From the NCBI GenBank assembly GCA_017992055.1, contig JAGOPK010000002.1:434001-498000 (forward strand): a DNA stretch of 64,000 bases, in the 5' to 3' direction. Both the position numbers and the translations under genes were made by a program. Below the pieces are notes generated by a model, which was given only the letters and a program-made list of their open reading frames with translations, made no database searches and was not told the origin of the DNA. Shown one piece after another: positions 24,928-33,382 of the stretch. Source of the stretch: Burkholderiaceae bacterium. GTDB taxonomy: Bacteria; Pseudomonadota; Gammaproteobacteria; Burkholderiales; Burkholderiaceae_C. Within the stretch, counting starts at the first letter, position 1. Each line of letters opens with the position of its first letter.

Positions 24928-27426
24928 TCAGTCCACCGGCGTCAGCTTGGCCACCGACAGCGCCAGCCACTTGGGGCCATGGCGGCCGAAGTTGACCTGG
25001 GCGCGGGCATCGGCGCCTGAGCCTTCCAGCGTGATGACCACGCCCTCGCCGAACTTGGTGTGGAACACCGACTGGCCCACGCGCAGGCCATGGCCGGCCT
25101 TGGCGGCCTGGGCCGCGGCCATGGCCTGGGGCACGGCGCCGCCGCCGAAGCTGGGCGCGTCGCGGCCGCTGCCATAGCCGTCGCGGCCGCCCCAGGGCGG
25201 GCGCTGGCCTTCGGAGAAATCGCCCCCACCTCCACCACCGCCGCCACCACCGCGTGCCGGCTGGCGCCCGGCGCCGACCACCGAGCCCATGCCGGTGCCG
25301 CGCTGCCAGGCCTGTTGGTATTCACGCGCATAGCCCGAGCCGAAGCCCTGGTTGCGTGGCGTCAGCCATTTCAGCGCCGCCTCCGGCAGCTCGTCGAGGA
25401 AGCGGCTCTTGACGTTATAGCGCGTCTGGCCATGCAGCAGCCGGGTCTGGCTGAAGCTCAGGTACAGGCGCTGGCGCGCCCGCGTGATGGCCACGTACAT
25501 CAGCCGGCGCTCCTCTTCGAGGCCGTCGCTGTCGCTCATGGCGTTTTCGTGCGGGAACAGGCTTTCTTCGAGGCCGGTGATGAACACCGCATCAAATTCG
25601 AGGCCCTTGGCCGCATGCACCGTCATCAGCTGGATCGCGTCCTGGCCGGCCTGGGCCTGGTTGTCGCCGGCCTCCAGCGCCGCATGGGTCAGGAAGGCCG
25701 CCAGCGGCGAGACGATCTCGCCGGTCTCGGCATCGGGGGCCAGCGGCGCCACCGGCAAGGCGCCGTCGCCGGCGATGGTGCCGGGCCGCACCTCGTCCAC
25801 CGGCAGGGCCACGGCGTCCTTGCCGAAGCCTTCCTGGGTGACGAAGGCCTCGGCGGCATTGACCAGTTCCTCCAGGTTCTCGATGCGGTCGGTGCCTTCC
25901 TTCTCGCTGCGGTAGAAGTCGACCAGGCCCGAGCTGGCCAGCATCTGCTCGATGATCTCGCGCAGCGTCAGGCCGCGCGTGCCGGTCTGCAGGCCCTCGA
26001 TCAGCGCATTGAAGGCCGCCAGGTTGGCGCCGCCCTTGGCCGGCACCGCGGTGACGCTCTGGTACAGGCTGCGGCCGCTGCTGCGCGCCGCGTCCTGCAG
26101 CAGCTCCAGCGTGCGCGCGCCGATGCCGCGCGCCGGGAAGTTGACGACACGCAGGTAGGAGGTGTCGTCGTTGGGGTTCTCGATCAGGCGCAGATAGGCC
26201 AGCGCATGCTTGACCTCGGCGCGCTCGAAGAAGCGCAGGCCGCCATAGACGCGGTAGGGCACGCCGGCATTGAACAGCGCCGACTCCATCACCCGGCTCT
26301 GCGCATTGCTGCGGTAGAGGATGGCGATCTCGCTGCGCGCCAGGCCGCCGCGGTGCAACTGCTGGGCTTCTTCCAGCAGCCACTGGGCCTCGGCATAGTC
26401 GCTGGTGGCCTCGTGCACGCGCACCGGCTCGCCGGGGCCGGCCTCGGTGCTGAGGTTCTTGCCCAGGCGCCGGCTGTTGTGGGCGATCAGCGCATTGGCC
26501 GAGTCGAGGATGTTGCCGAAGGAGCGGTAGTTGCGCTCCAGCTTCACCAGGTGCTGCACGCGGTATTCACGCTCGAAGTCGGCCATGTTGCCGACCTGGG
26601 CGCCGCGGAAGGCATAGATGCTCTGGTCGTCGTCGCCGACCGCGAACACGCTCTGGTGCGCCGTGCCACGCGCCTGGGGACCGGTGTTCTCGGGCGGCGC
26701 AAACATCTTCAGCCAGCGGTACTGCAGGCGGTTGGTGTCCTGGAACTCGTCGACCAGCACATGGGCGAAGCGGTGCTGGTAGTGCTCGCGCAGCGCGGCG
26801 TTGTCGCGCATCAGCTCGTAGGTGCGCAGCATCAGCTCGGCGAAGTCGACCACGCCCTCGCGCTGGCACTGCTCTTCGTAGGCCTGGTAGATCTCGACCA
26901 TCTTGCGCGTGTTCGGGTCGCGCGCATCCACGTCGCCGGGGCGCTCGCCTTCTTCCTTGCGGCCGGCGATGAACCAGGTCACCTGCTTGGGCACGAAGCG
27001 CTGCTCGTCCAGGTTCATGGCCTTGATGATGCGCTTGACGGCCGACAGCTGGTCGCCGGTGTCGAGGATCTGGAAGCCCTGGGGCAGGCCGGCCAGCTTC
27101 CAGTGCGCGCGCAGAAAGCGGTTGCACAGGCCGTGGAAGGTGCCGATCCACATGCCGCGCACCGGCAGCGGCAGCATCGCCGTCAGCCGCGTCAGCATCT
27201 CCTTGGCCGCCTTGTTGGTGAAGGTCACGGCCATCAGCCCGCCCGGCCCCACCTGGCCGGTGGCCAGCAGCCAGGCGATGCGCGTGGTCAGCACCCGCGT
27301 CTTGCCCGAGCCGGCGCCGGCCAGGATCAGCGCCGGCACGGCCGGCAGCGTGACCGCGGCCAGTTGCTCGGGGTTCAGCCCCTTGAGCAGGGAGCCGGTG
27401 CCCGGCTCAGAATACTGTTCATGCAT
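24928..27426 (-). CDS. uvrD: UvrD/PcrA-type superfamily 1 DNA helicase
   Basis: An 832-residue 3'-5' helicase for nucleotide excision and mismatch repair. Walker A AGAGSGKTRVL (motif I), TFTNKAAKEM (Ia), DEFQDTN (II), VGDDDQSIYAFRGA (III), VKLERNYRS (IV), MTVHAAKGLEFDAVF (V) and ITRARQRLYLSF (VI) are all present. The C-terminal linker is Gly-rich (a run of ten Gly near residue 735), followed by a Tudor-like end, VFHTKFGEGVVITLEG. The start ATG 27426 shares a 6-bp palindrome with the divergent neighbour; TAGAAT ends 6 nt before it, so the transcript may be leaderless. mutS is elsewhere in the window. Confidence 0.94.
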   Translation of the reverse strand: MHEQYSEPGTGSLLKGLNPEQLAAVTLPAVPALILAGAGSGKTRVLTTRIAWLLATGQVGPGGLMAVTFTNKAAKEMLTRLTAMLPLPVRGMWIGTFHGLCNRFLRAHWKLAGLPQGFQILDTGDQLSAVKRIIKAMNLDEQRFVPKQVTWFIAGRKEEGERPGDVDARDPNTRKMVEIYQAYEEQCQREGVVDFAELMLRTYELMRDNAALREHYQHRFAHVLVDEFQDTNRLQYRWLKMFAPPENTGPQARGTAHQSVFAVGDDDQSIYAFRGAQVGNMADFEREYRVQHLVKLERNYRSFGNILDSANALIAHNSRRLGKNLSTEAGPGEPVRVHEATSDYAEAQWLLEEAQQLHRGGLARSEIAILYRSNAQSRVMESALFNAGVPYRVYGGLRFFERAEVKHALAYLRLIENPNDDTSYLRVVNFPARGIGARTLELLQDAARSSGRSLYQSVTAVPAKGGANLAAFNALIEGLQTGTRGLTLREIIEQMLASSGLVDFYRSEKEGTDRIENLEELVNAAEAFVTQEGFGKDAVALPVDEVRPGTIAGDGALPVAPLAPDAETGEIVSPLAAFLTHAALEAGDNQAQAGQDAIQLMTVHAAKGLEFDAVFITGLEESLFPHENAMSDSDGLEEERRLMYVAITRARQRLYLSFSQTRLLHGQTRYNVKSRFLDELPEAALKWLTPRNQGFGSGYAREYQQAWQRGTGMGSVVGAGRQPARGGGGGGGGGGDFSEGQRPPWGGRDGYGSGRDAPSFGGGAVPQAMAAAQAAKAGHGLRVGQSVFHTKFGEGVVITLEGSGADARAQVNFGRHGPKWLALSVAKLTPVD

Positions 27427-28263
27427 CCATCGATTCTAGGAGCCGGGCTGCTGCTGGTGGCGCTGGGCCTGACACCACTGGCCTCGGCGGCCGCCGAGAC
27501 CAGCGCCCAGACCGGCGCCCAGGCCCGCCCGTCCAAGCCCAGGCCGGCGGCCCGCAAGGCCGCGCCCAGAAAGCCGGCGCGGGCCGCGCCACGCCCCGCC
27601 CTGCCCTCCAGCGGCGGCCCGGGCTGCCCGCCGGCCACCGCGGCCCTGCAAGAATGGCTGCTGTCGGCCGACTGCAGCGCATGCTGGACCGCGCCGGCCG
27701 ACGCCGCCCCACCCGCCACCCGCCCCACCAGCGCCTGGCGGCTGGACTGGATCGTGCCGGCCGGCGAGCAGGCGCCGCTGTCGGCGGCGGCGCTGGGCGA
27801 AGCCGCTGAACGACTGCAGCGCCTGCAGCACCTGCAGGGCCAGGCCGCCACGCCGCCCAGCGCGGCCTCGGCCACGCTGCAGGCCCGGCCAGCCCTGGCC
27901 GCGGCCTCGGCGCCGGGCCGCATCGAGGTCGGCTCGGGCCCGGCCTGGCAGGGCTATCTGGGTGCGCAGCTGAGCTTCACGCTGGCCCGCGGCCAGGCCC
28001 TGCCCGAGGGCAGCCAGGCCTGGCTGGCCCTGGTGGAGCGGCTGCCGGCCGGCAGCGAGGGCAGCCCGGTGGCGCGGGCCCTGGTGCGCAGCCTGGCCGG
28101 GCCGCTGCCGCTGCTGGGCCTGCAGCCGGACCAGGCGCACACGCACCTGCAGGCCCTGCGCTGGCCCGAGGGCGCCCAGCCCGAGCGCCTGCAGGCCCGC
28201 GGCTGGATCGAAGGCCCCGATGGCCAGGTGCTGCTGATGGCCGCCGACCGCTGCCCACGCTAA
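27421..28263 (+). CDS. Secreted protein of unknown function
   Basis: A 280-residue protein with a signal peptide (about 1-24, [10 protein letters not shown]). A basic, Ala/Pro/Arg/Lys-rich linker (about 30-62) leads into a domain with two close cysteines (SADCSACWT) and a C-terminal half rich in Gln and Leu ([13 protein letters not shown]-like repeats absent). It ends with [10 protein letters not shown]. No family is recognised. ATG 27421 lies inside the ATGCAT palindrome that also contains the uvrD start, and AATACT ends 4 nt upstream. Confidence 0.7.
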   Translation: MHPSILGAGLLLVALGLTPLASAAAETSAQTGAQARPSKPRPAARKAAPRKPARAAPRPALPSSGGPGCPPATAALQEWLLSADCSACWTAPADAAPPATRPTSAWRLDWIVPAGEQAPLSAAALGEAAERLQRLQHLQGQAATPPSAASATLQARPALAAASAPGRIEVGSGPAWQGYLGAQLSFTLARGQALPEGSQAWLALVERLPAGSEGSPVARALVRSLAGPLPLLGLQPDQAHTHLQALRWPEGAQPERLQARGWIEGPDGQVLLMAADRCPR

Positions 28264-28285
28264 GGGCCGGGGCAGGCCGCCTGCG

Positions 28286-28291
28286 TAGAAT
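28286..28291 (+). promoter_or_regulatory. -10-like hexamer just before a terminator
   Basis: TAGAAT, 22 nt after the stop of the secreted protein and 5 nt before the intrinsic terminator. A -35 box is not convincing. If used, it would start a transcript directly into the hairpin ahead of guaC. Confidence 0.3.
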
Positions 28292-28296
28292 CAGCC

Positions 28297-28328
28297 ACCG
28301 GGCCCAAATTCTGGCGCCCGGTTTTTTT
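28297..28328 (+). terminator. Intrinsic terminator
   Basis: Stem ACCGGGC (28297-28303) and GCCCGGT (28316-28322) with a 12-nt loop, followed by a run of seven T residues (28322-28328). It ends transcription of the secreted-protein gene and, being upstream of guaC, could also act as an attenuator. Confidence 0.85.
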
Positions 28329-28451
28329 CGCCCGCACCATCCGCTGCTTTGGATGGCCTCGCGGGCCGGCCGGGAACCCAGGTCAAGCGCTCGCAGCCTT
28401 TGCCGCCGCACTGCCCAACGCGGCGGTTCATCCGCTACGAAAGCTCCCGCC

Positions 28452-29429
28452 ATGGACATCTTCGACTACGACAACATCCTGCTGCTGCCGCGCAAGTGCC
28501 GCGTCGACAGCCGCGCCGAGTGCGACCCCTCGGTCGACTTCGGCGGCCGCCGCTTCGCGCTGCCGGTGGTGCCCGCCAACATGAAGACGGTGCTCGACGA
28601 GCGCATCGCCGAGATGCTGGCCGACTCGGGCCACTTCTATGTGATGCACCGCTTCGACCTCGATGCGCTGGCCTTTGCACAGCGCATGCGCGAGGCCGGC
28701 CGCTTCGTCTCGATCAGTTCGGGCGTCAAGGACGCCGACCGCACCGTGATCGACCGCCTGGCCGCCTCGGGCCTGGGTGCCGACTACATCACCATCGACA
28801 TCGCCCACGGCCATGCCGACAGCGTGCAGCGCATGATCGCGCACATCAAGCAGCGCCTGCCGCAGGCCTTTGTCATCGCCGGCAACGTGGGCACGCCCGA
28901 GGGCGTGATCGACCTGGAGGCCTGGGGCGCCGATGCCACCAAGGTGGGCATCGGCCCGGGCAAGGTGTGCATCACGCGGCTGAAGACCGGCTTCGGCACC
29001 GGCGGCTGGCAGCTCAGCGCGCTGAAGTGGTGTGCCCGCGTGGCCACCAAGCCCATCATCGCCGACGGGGGCATACGCCACCACGGCGACATCGCCAAGA
29101 GCGTGCGCTTCGGCGCGGCCATGGTGATGGTGGGCTCGCTGTTTGCCGGCCATGAAGAAAGCCCGGGCGCCACGGTCGAGGTCGACGGCAAGCTCTACAA
29201 GGAGTACTACGGCTCGGCCAGCGACTTCAACAAGGGCGAATACAAGCATGTGGAAGGCAAGCGCATCCTCGAGCCCATCAAGGGCCGGCTGGCCGATACG
29301 CTGCGCGAGATGCGCGAGGATCTGCAGAGCAGCATCAGCTATGCCGGCGGCCGCACGCTGGCCGATCTGCGGCGCGTCAACTACGTGATCCTGGGCGGCG
29401 AGAACGCCGGCGAGCACCTCTTTATGTAG
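28452..29429 (+). CDS. guaC: GMP reductase, Bacillus-type GuaC
   Basis: A 325-residue NADPH-dependent GMP reductase converting GMP to IMP. The catalytic Cys lies in [25 protein letters not shown] and [15 protein letters not shown] are family blocks. The whole sequence follows the Bacillus subtilis form closely (e.g. [48 protein letters not shown]) and not the about 347-residue E. coli type. ATG 28452 has no clear Shine-Dalgarno sequence. The 120-nt leader contains a 7-bp hairpin, CCGCCGC/GCGGCGG, near 28404-28427, close to the start. Confidence 0.93.
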   Translation: MDIFDYDNILLLPRKCRVDSRAECDPSVDFGGRRFALPVVPANMKTVLDERIAEMLADSGHFYVMHRFDLDALAFAQRMREAGRFVSISSGVKDADRTVIDRLAASGLGADYITIDIAHGHADSVQRMIAHIKQRLPQAFVIAGNVGTPEGVIDLEAWGADATKVGIGPGKVCITRLKTGFGTGGWQLSALKWCARVATKPIIADGGIRHHGDIAKSVRFGAAMVMVGSLFAGHEESPGATVEVDGKLYKEYYGSASDFNKGEYKHVEGKRILEPIKGRLADTLREMREDLQSSISYAGGRTLADLRRVNYVILGGENAGEHLFM

Positions 29430-29471
29430 GGCAAGCCACCCCCCGGGGAATGGTGCCCCGGGCTTACCCTA
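29427..29471 (+). terminator. Large stem-loop after guaC
   Basis: Inner stem CCCGGGG-AATGGTG-CCCCGGG is extended by AAG/CTT and TAGGG/CCCTA with a bulge; it begins at the guaC stop codon. No T-tract follows, so it may be a factor-dependent terminator or a 3'-end protecting structure. The rest of 29472-29598 shows no gene. Confidence 0.45.
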
Positions 29472-29598
29472 GGCCGACGCTTCTTTCAACTGCCGTTCAG
29501 CCCCGGTTACGTACAGTTGCGCCGGCCCGTTGGGCAGGATTGCACACCCCTGCGATCCCGCCCCGGGCCTGCAACTGTCACAACGACCTGGAGGCGAC

Positions 29599-30228
29599 GT
29601 GTCCCCCTTACTCCCCCTGTCGCGACTGATCGACCGGCTCAATGAGCTGGTGGGTGCGGCGACGTCCTGGCTGGTGCTGGCGGCGGTGCTGATCAGCGCC
29701 GTCAATGCCGCCGTGCGCAAGGCCTTCAACACCAGCTCCAACGCCTATCTGGAGATCCAGTGGTATCTGTTCGCGGCGGTGTTCCTGCTCGCCGCGGGCT
29801 ACACCCTGCTGCGCCAGGAGCATGTGAAGATCGACGTGATCCTGGGCCGCTTCACGCGCCGCACCCAGATCAAGGTCGAGATCTTCGGCCTCATCGCCTT
29901 CCTGTTCCCGTTCTGCTACGAGGTCATCTCGCTGGTCTGGCCGCTGGTCGTCCAGGCCTATGTCACCGGTGAGATGTCGTCCAATGCCGGCGGCCTGATC
30001 CGCTGGCCGGTGTATGCGCTGGTGCCGCTGGGCTTCGGCCTGCTGTGGCTGCAGGGCGTGTCCGAGGTCATCAAGCGCATCGCCTTCCTGCAGGGCCTGG
30101 CCGACGATCCGGCCATCAAGAAGCAGGCCAAGACGGCCGAGGAAGAACTGGCCGAGGTCATCCGCGCCCGCGCCGAAGCAGAAGCCGCCGAAGCCGCGGC
30201 CAAGGCCGCCGGAGGGGCCAAGCCATGA
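29599..30228 (+). CDS. dctQ: TRAP transporter small permease (DctQ family)
   Basis: A 209-residue membrane protein with four helices (SWLVLAAVLISAVNAAVRKAF; WYLFAAVFLLAAGYTLL; IFGLIAFLFPFCYEVISLVW; WPVYALVPLGFGLLWLQG). RQEHVKIDVILGRF is a DctQ signature. The start is GTG 29599 with GGAGG 5 nt upstream. A charged Ala/Glu C-terminal tail of about 40 residues (KTAEEELAEVIRARAEAEA) is longer than usual. Works with the large permease, whose start overlaps this stop (ATGA). Confidence 0.92.
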   Translation: MSPLLPLSRLIDRLNELVGAATSWLVLAAVLISAVNAAVRKAFNTSSNAYLEIQWYLFAAVFLLAAGYTLLRQEHVKIDVILGRFTRRTQIKVEIFGLIAFLFPFCYEVISLVWPLVVQAYVTGEMSSNAGGLIRWPVYALVPLGFGLLWLQGVSEVIKRIAFLQGLADDPAIKKQAKTAEEELAEVIRARAEAEAAEAAAKAAGGAKP

Positions 30229-32009
30229 GCGAATTCCTGCACGCCAACATGGCGCCGATCATGTTCGGCGGCCTGATCGTGTTCCTGCTGATGGGCTTCT
30301 CGGTGGCGTTTTCGCTCGCCGCCTGCGGCCTGCTGTTCGGCTTCATCGGCGTGGAGATGGGCCTGCTGCCGGCCTCGCTGATGCAGGCCCTGCCGCTGCG
30401 CGTGTTCGGCATCATGCAGAACGACACGCTGCTGGCGATCCCGTTCTTCACCTTCATGGGCCTGATCCTCGAACGATCGGGCATGGCCGAGGACCTGCTG
30501 GACACCATCGGCCAGCTGTTCGGCCCGATCCGCGGCGGCCTGGCCTTTGCGGTGATCCTGGTCGGCGCCATGCTGGCGGCCACGACCGGCGTGGTCGCCG
30601 CCTCGGTGATCTCGATGGGCCTGATCTCGCTGCCCATCATGCTGCGCTATGGCTACGACCGGCGCGTGGCCTCGGGTGTGATCGCCGCCTCGGGCACGCT
30701 GGCCCAGATCATCCCGCCGTCGCTGGTGCTGATCATCATGGCCGACCAACTGGGCAAGAGCGTGGGTGACCTGTACAAGGGCGCCTTCCTGCCCGGCTTT
30801 GTGCTCACCGGCTTGTATGTGGGCTACATCGCGCTGATCGCGATGTTCAAGCCGCAATGGGCGCCGGCCCTGCCGCCCGAGGCCCGCACCATCCGCGAGC
30901 CGGACGGCGGCTCGGGCCTGCGCTCGCTGGGCCTGCTGTTCGTGGCCTCGGTGTCGCTGGCGGTGCTGTTTGCCAAGAGCCGGCCGGCCACCACGCCCAC
31001 CGACGAGCTGATCGTGGTGAGCATGTGCGTGGGCGTGGGCGTGGCCTTTGTGCTGGCGGTGATCAACAAGGTGCTGAAGCTGGGCCTGCTGTCGCAGATG
31101 GCCGAGCGCGTGACCTTTGTGCTGATCCCGCCGCTGGGCCTGATCTTCCTGGTGCTGGGCACCATCTTCCTGGGCGTGGCCACGCCCACCGAAGGTGGCG
31201 CCATGGGCGCGGTGGGCGCGCTGGCGATGGCCGTGGCGCGCAAGCGCCTGGACCTGAAGCTGATGCGCCAGGCCATGGATTCGACGATGAAGCTGAGCTG
31301 CTTCGTGGTCTTCATCCTGCTCGGCTCCACGGTGTTCAGCCTGGCCTTCCAGGGCGTGGACGGCCCGAAGTGGGTCGAGCATCTGCTGACCAGCCTGCCC
31401 GGCGGCCAGCTGGGCTTCCTGATCGTCGTCAACATCCTGATCTTCGTGCTCGCCTTCTTCCTCGACTTCTTCGAGCTGAGCTTCATCGTCATCCCGCTGC
31501 TGGGACCGGTGGCCGAGAAGCTGGGCATCGATCTGGTCTGGTTTGGCGTGCTGCTGGCGGTGAACATGCAGACCTCGTTCATGCACCCGCCGTTCGGCTT
31601 TGCGCTGTTCTACCTGCGCAGCGTGGCACCGACCAACGACTACAAGGACCGGGTCACGGGCAAGGATGTGGCCAAGGTCACCACCGGCCAGATCTACTGG
31701 GGTGCGGTGCCCTTCGTGATCATCCAGATCATCATGGTCGGCCTGATCATCGCCTTCCCCGGCCTGGTGTCCGGCGGCCTGGGCAAGAAGTCGGAGATCA
31801 ACGTCGACAACGTGCAGATCGAGATCCAGCCCAACGACAGCACCGACAAGGAGATGGACGCGGCCAAGCTGTTTGGCGTGGACCCGGCGGCGTCCGCGGC
31901 TTCGGGCGCGGCCCCGGGTGCCGCACCGGGCGCCAAGCAGGAAGCCGAAGAGGACCCGATGGAGGCCGTCAAGCGCTCGCTGCAGCAGGACGCGGGCAAG
32001 AAGCCCTGA
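30225..32009 (+). CDS. dctM: TRAP transporter large permease (DctM family)
   Basis: A 594-residue translocation subunit with about 12-14 helices, e.g. MFGGLIVFLLMGFSVAFSLA and GAMLAATTGVVAASVISMG. The long form with the extra mid-region resembles the FcbT3/TakM group for organic acids. After the last helix (QIIMVGLIIAFPGLV) there is an unusual hydrophilic tail of about 80 residues, acidic then Ala/Gly/Pro-rich, ending EAVKRSLQQDAGKKP. GGAGGGG precedes the ATG. It is convergent with the binding-protein gene; a bidirectional terminator separates them. Confidence 0.93.
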   Translation: MSEFLHANMAPIMFGGLIVFLLMGFSVAFSLAACGLLFGFIGVEMGLLPASLMQALPLRVFGIMQNDTLLAIPFFTFMGLILERSGMAEDLLDTIGQLFGPIRGGLAFAVILVGAMLAATTGVVAASVISMGLISLPIMLRYGYDRRVASGVIAASGTLAQIIPPSLVLIIMADQLGKSVGDLYKGAFLPGFVLTGLYVGYIALIAMFKPQWAPALPPEARTIREPDGGSGLRSLGLLFVASVSLAVLFAKSRPATTPTDELIVVSMCVGVGVAFVLAVINKVLKLGLLSQMAERVTFVLIPPLGLIFLVLGTIFLGVATPTEGGAMGAVGALAMAVARKRLDLKLMRQAMDSTMKLSCFVVFILLGSTVFSLAFQGVDGPKWVEHLLTSLPGGQLGFLIVVNILIFVLAFFLDFFELSFIVIPLLGPVAEKLGIDLVWFGVLLAVNMQTSFMHPPFGFALFYLRSVAPTNDYKDRVTGKDVAKVTTGQIYWGAVPFVIIQIIMVGLIIAFPGLVSGGLGKKSEINVDNVQIEIQPNDSTDKEMDAAKLFGVDPAASAASGAAPGAAPGAKQEAEEDPMEAVKRSLQQDAGKKP

Positions 32010-32027
32010 GTCCCTGCGGACCTCCAG

Positions 32028-32058
32028 AAAAAAGGCCGGGCAGATGCCCGGCCTTTTT
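32028..32058. terminator. Bidirectional intrinsic terminator
   Basis: A6 run, then GGCCGGGC-AGAT-GCCCGGCC, then T5 (stem 32034-32053 core, extended by A/T pairs). It serves dctM on plus and the first dctP gene on minus. Confidence 0.92.
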
Positions 32059-32076
32059 GTTGGCGCCGCGCGCCGA

Positions 32077-33159
32077 TCAGAGCTTTTGCGACTGCATGAA
32101 GTCGTCGAAGCCGGCCTCGGCAAAGCGGAACCACAGGTTCTGGTCGCGGCGGAAGTTGGCGTAGTCCTCGTAGACCTTCTTCCAGTTGGCGTTCTTGGCA
32201 CCGATGTCGCTGTACAGCGCCAGGGCTTCCTTGAAGGCCAGTTCCATCACGTCCTTGGGGAAGCGGAACAGCTTGGTGCCGCTGGCCACCAGCTGCTTCA
32301 ACGCGCCGGGGTTGCGCGCGTCGTACTTGGCCTGCATGTCGGTGTGGGCCACCGCGGCCGCGCACTCGATGATGGCCTTGTACTCGGCCGACAGGCCTTC
32401 GTAGGCCTTGCTGTTGATGAAGAAGTCCAGCTGCGGGCCGCCTTCCCACCAGCCCGGATAGGCATAGAACGGCGCCACCTTGTTGAAGCCCAGCTTCTGG
32501 TCGTCGTAGGGGCCGACCCATTCGGCGGCGTCGATCGTGCCCTTCTCCAGCGACTGGTAGATCTCGCCGCCGGGGATGTTCTGCGGCACGGCGCCCATGC
32601 GCTCGGCCACCTTGCCGGCAAAGCCGCCGACGCGGAACTTCAGGCCCTTGACGTCGGCCGCCGACTTGATTTCCTTGCGGTACCAGCCGCCCATCTGGGC
32701 GCCGGTGTTGCCGCCCAGGAAGTTGACGATGTTGTACTGCTTGTAGAACTCGCGCATCAGCTTCAGGCCGTTGCCCTCGACCATCCAGGCGGTCATCTGG
32801 CGGCTGTTCAGGCCGAAGGGGATGGCGCAGCCCAGCGCAAAGGTCTCGTCCTTGCCGAAGAAGTAGTAGGGCGCGGTGTGGCAGACCTCGACGGTGCCGT
32901 TCTGCACGCCGTCGACCACGCCGAAGGCCGGCATCAGCTCGCCGGCGGCATGGGTGGAGACGGTGAACTTGCCGCCCGACAGCTCGGACACCTTCTTGGC
33001 GAACACGTCGGCCGCGCCGAAGATGGTGTCCAGCGACTTGGGAAAGCTCGACGCCAGGCGCCAGCGGATGTTGGCCTGGGCCTGCACGATGGCCGGGGCC
33101 GTGCCAGCGGCCAGCACACCGGCCAGGCCGGCGCTGCGAACGAACGAACGACGTTCCAT
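32077..33159 (-). CDS. dctP: TRAP substrate-binding protein 1 (DctP/TakP-like)
   Basis: A 360-residue periplasmic binding protein. Signal MERRSFVRSAGLAGVLAAG is Tat-like or Sec. Typical blocks: SSFPKSLDTIFGAADVFAKKV, LKFRVGGFAGKVAERMG, GEIYQSLEKGTIDAAEWVGPYDDQKLGF. The EWVGPYDD segment with nearby Arg (KFRVGG) fits the carboxylate-binding site of the TakP/lactate-binding group, so a 2-oxo or hydroxy acid is expected. GAGGAGA precedes ATG. It is a close paralogue of the next gene upstream, and a perfect palindrome lies in its promoter region. Confidence 0.93.
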   Translation of the reverse strand: MERRSFVRSAGLAGVLAAGTAPAIVQAQANIRWRLASSFPKSLDTIFGAADVFAKKVSELSGGKFTVSTHAAGELMPAFGVVDGVQNGTVEVCHTAPYYFFGKDETFALGCAIPFGLNSRQMTAWMVEGNGLKLMREFYKQYNIVNFLGGNTGAQMGGWYRKEIKSAADVKGLKFRVGGFAGKVAERMGAVPQNIPGGEIYQSLEKGTIDAAEWVGPYDDQKLGFNKVAPFYAYPGWWEGGPQLDFFINSKAYEGLSAEYKAIIECAAAVAHTDMQAKYDARNPGALKQLVASGTKLFRFPKDVMELAFKEALALYSDIGAKNANWKKVYEDYANFRRDQNLWFRFAEAGFDDFMQSQKL

Positions 33160-33209
33160 CAAAGGGTCTCCTCGCGACATTGGCGTCAATCGACTATCAA
33201 CTGGGTGGG

Positions 33210-33230
33210 CGTGCAGAATTTTTCTGCACG
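33210..33230. promoter_or_regulatory. Perfect 9-bp inverted repeat upstream of dctP1
   Basis: CGTGCAGAA-TTT-TTCTGCACG, centred 61 bp before the dctP1 start. It is a strong operator candidate for a dimeric repressor or activator. No T-tract follows on either strand long enough to call a terminator. No copy was seen upstream of dctP2. Confidence 0.55.
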
Positions 33231-33293
33231 TCCGCAGCATTCTAGAAAGCCAAGCCCCGCCTTTGACGGAGTGAAAGCCCGAGGTTGGAGCGT

Positions 33294-33340
33294 CCAAAAG
33301 CACCCAGGCCCCGGGGTCGACACGCGACCGCGGGGCCTGG
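33294..33340 (-). terminator. Hairpin after dctP2
   Basis: On the minus strand the arms CCAGGCCCC (33340-33332) and GGGGCCTGG (33312-33304) form a perfect 9-bp stem with a 19-nt loop, followed by GTGCTTTTGG. It is a plausible terminator that separates the two dctP genes into distinct transcripts. Confidence 0.6.
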
Positions 33341-33382
33341 CAGGGCAGCGCCGGTGACCTTGCGGCCGCCGGCGTCAGGGCA

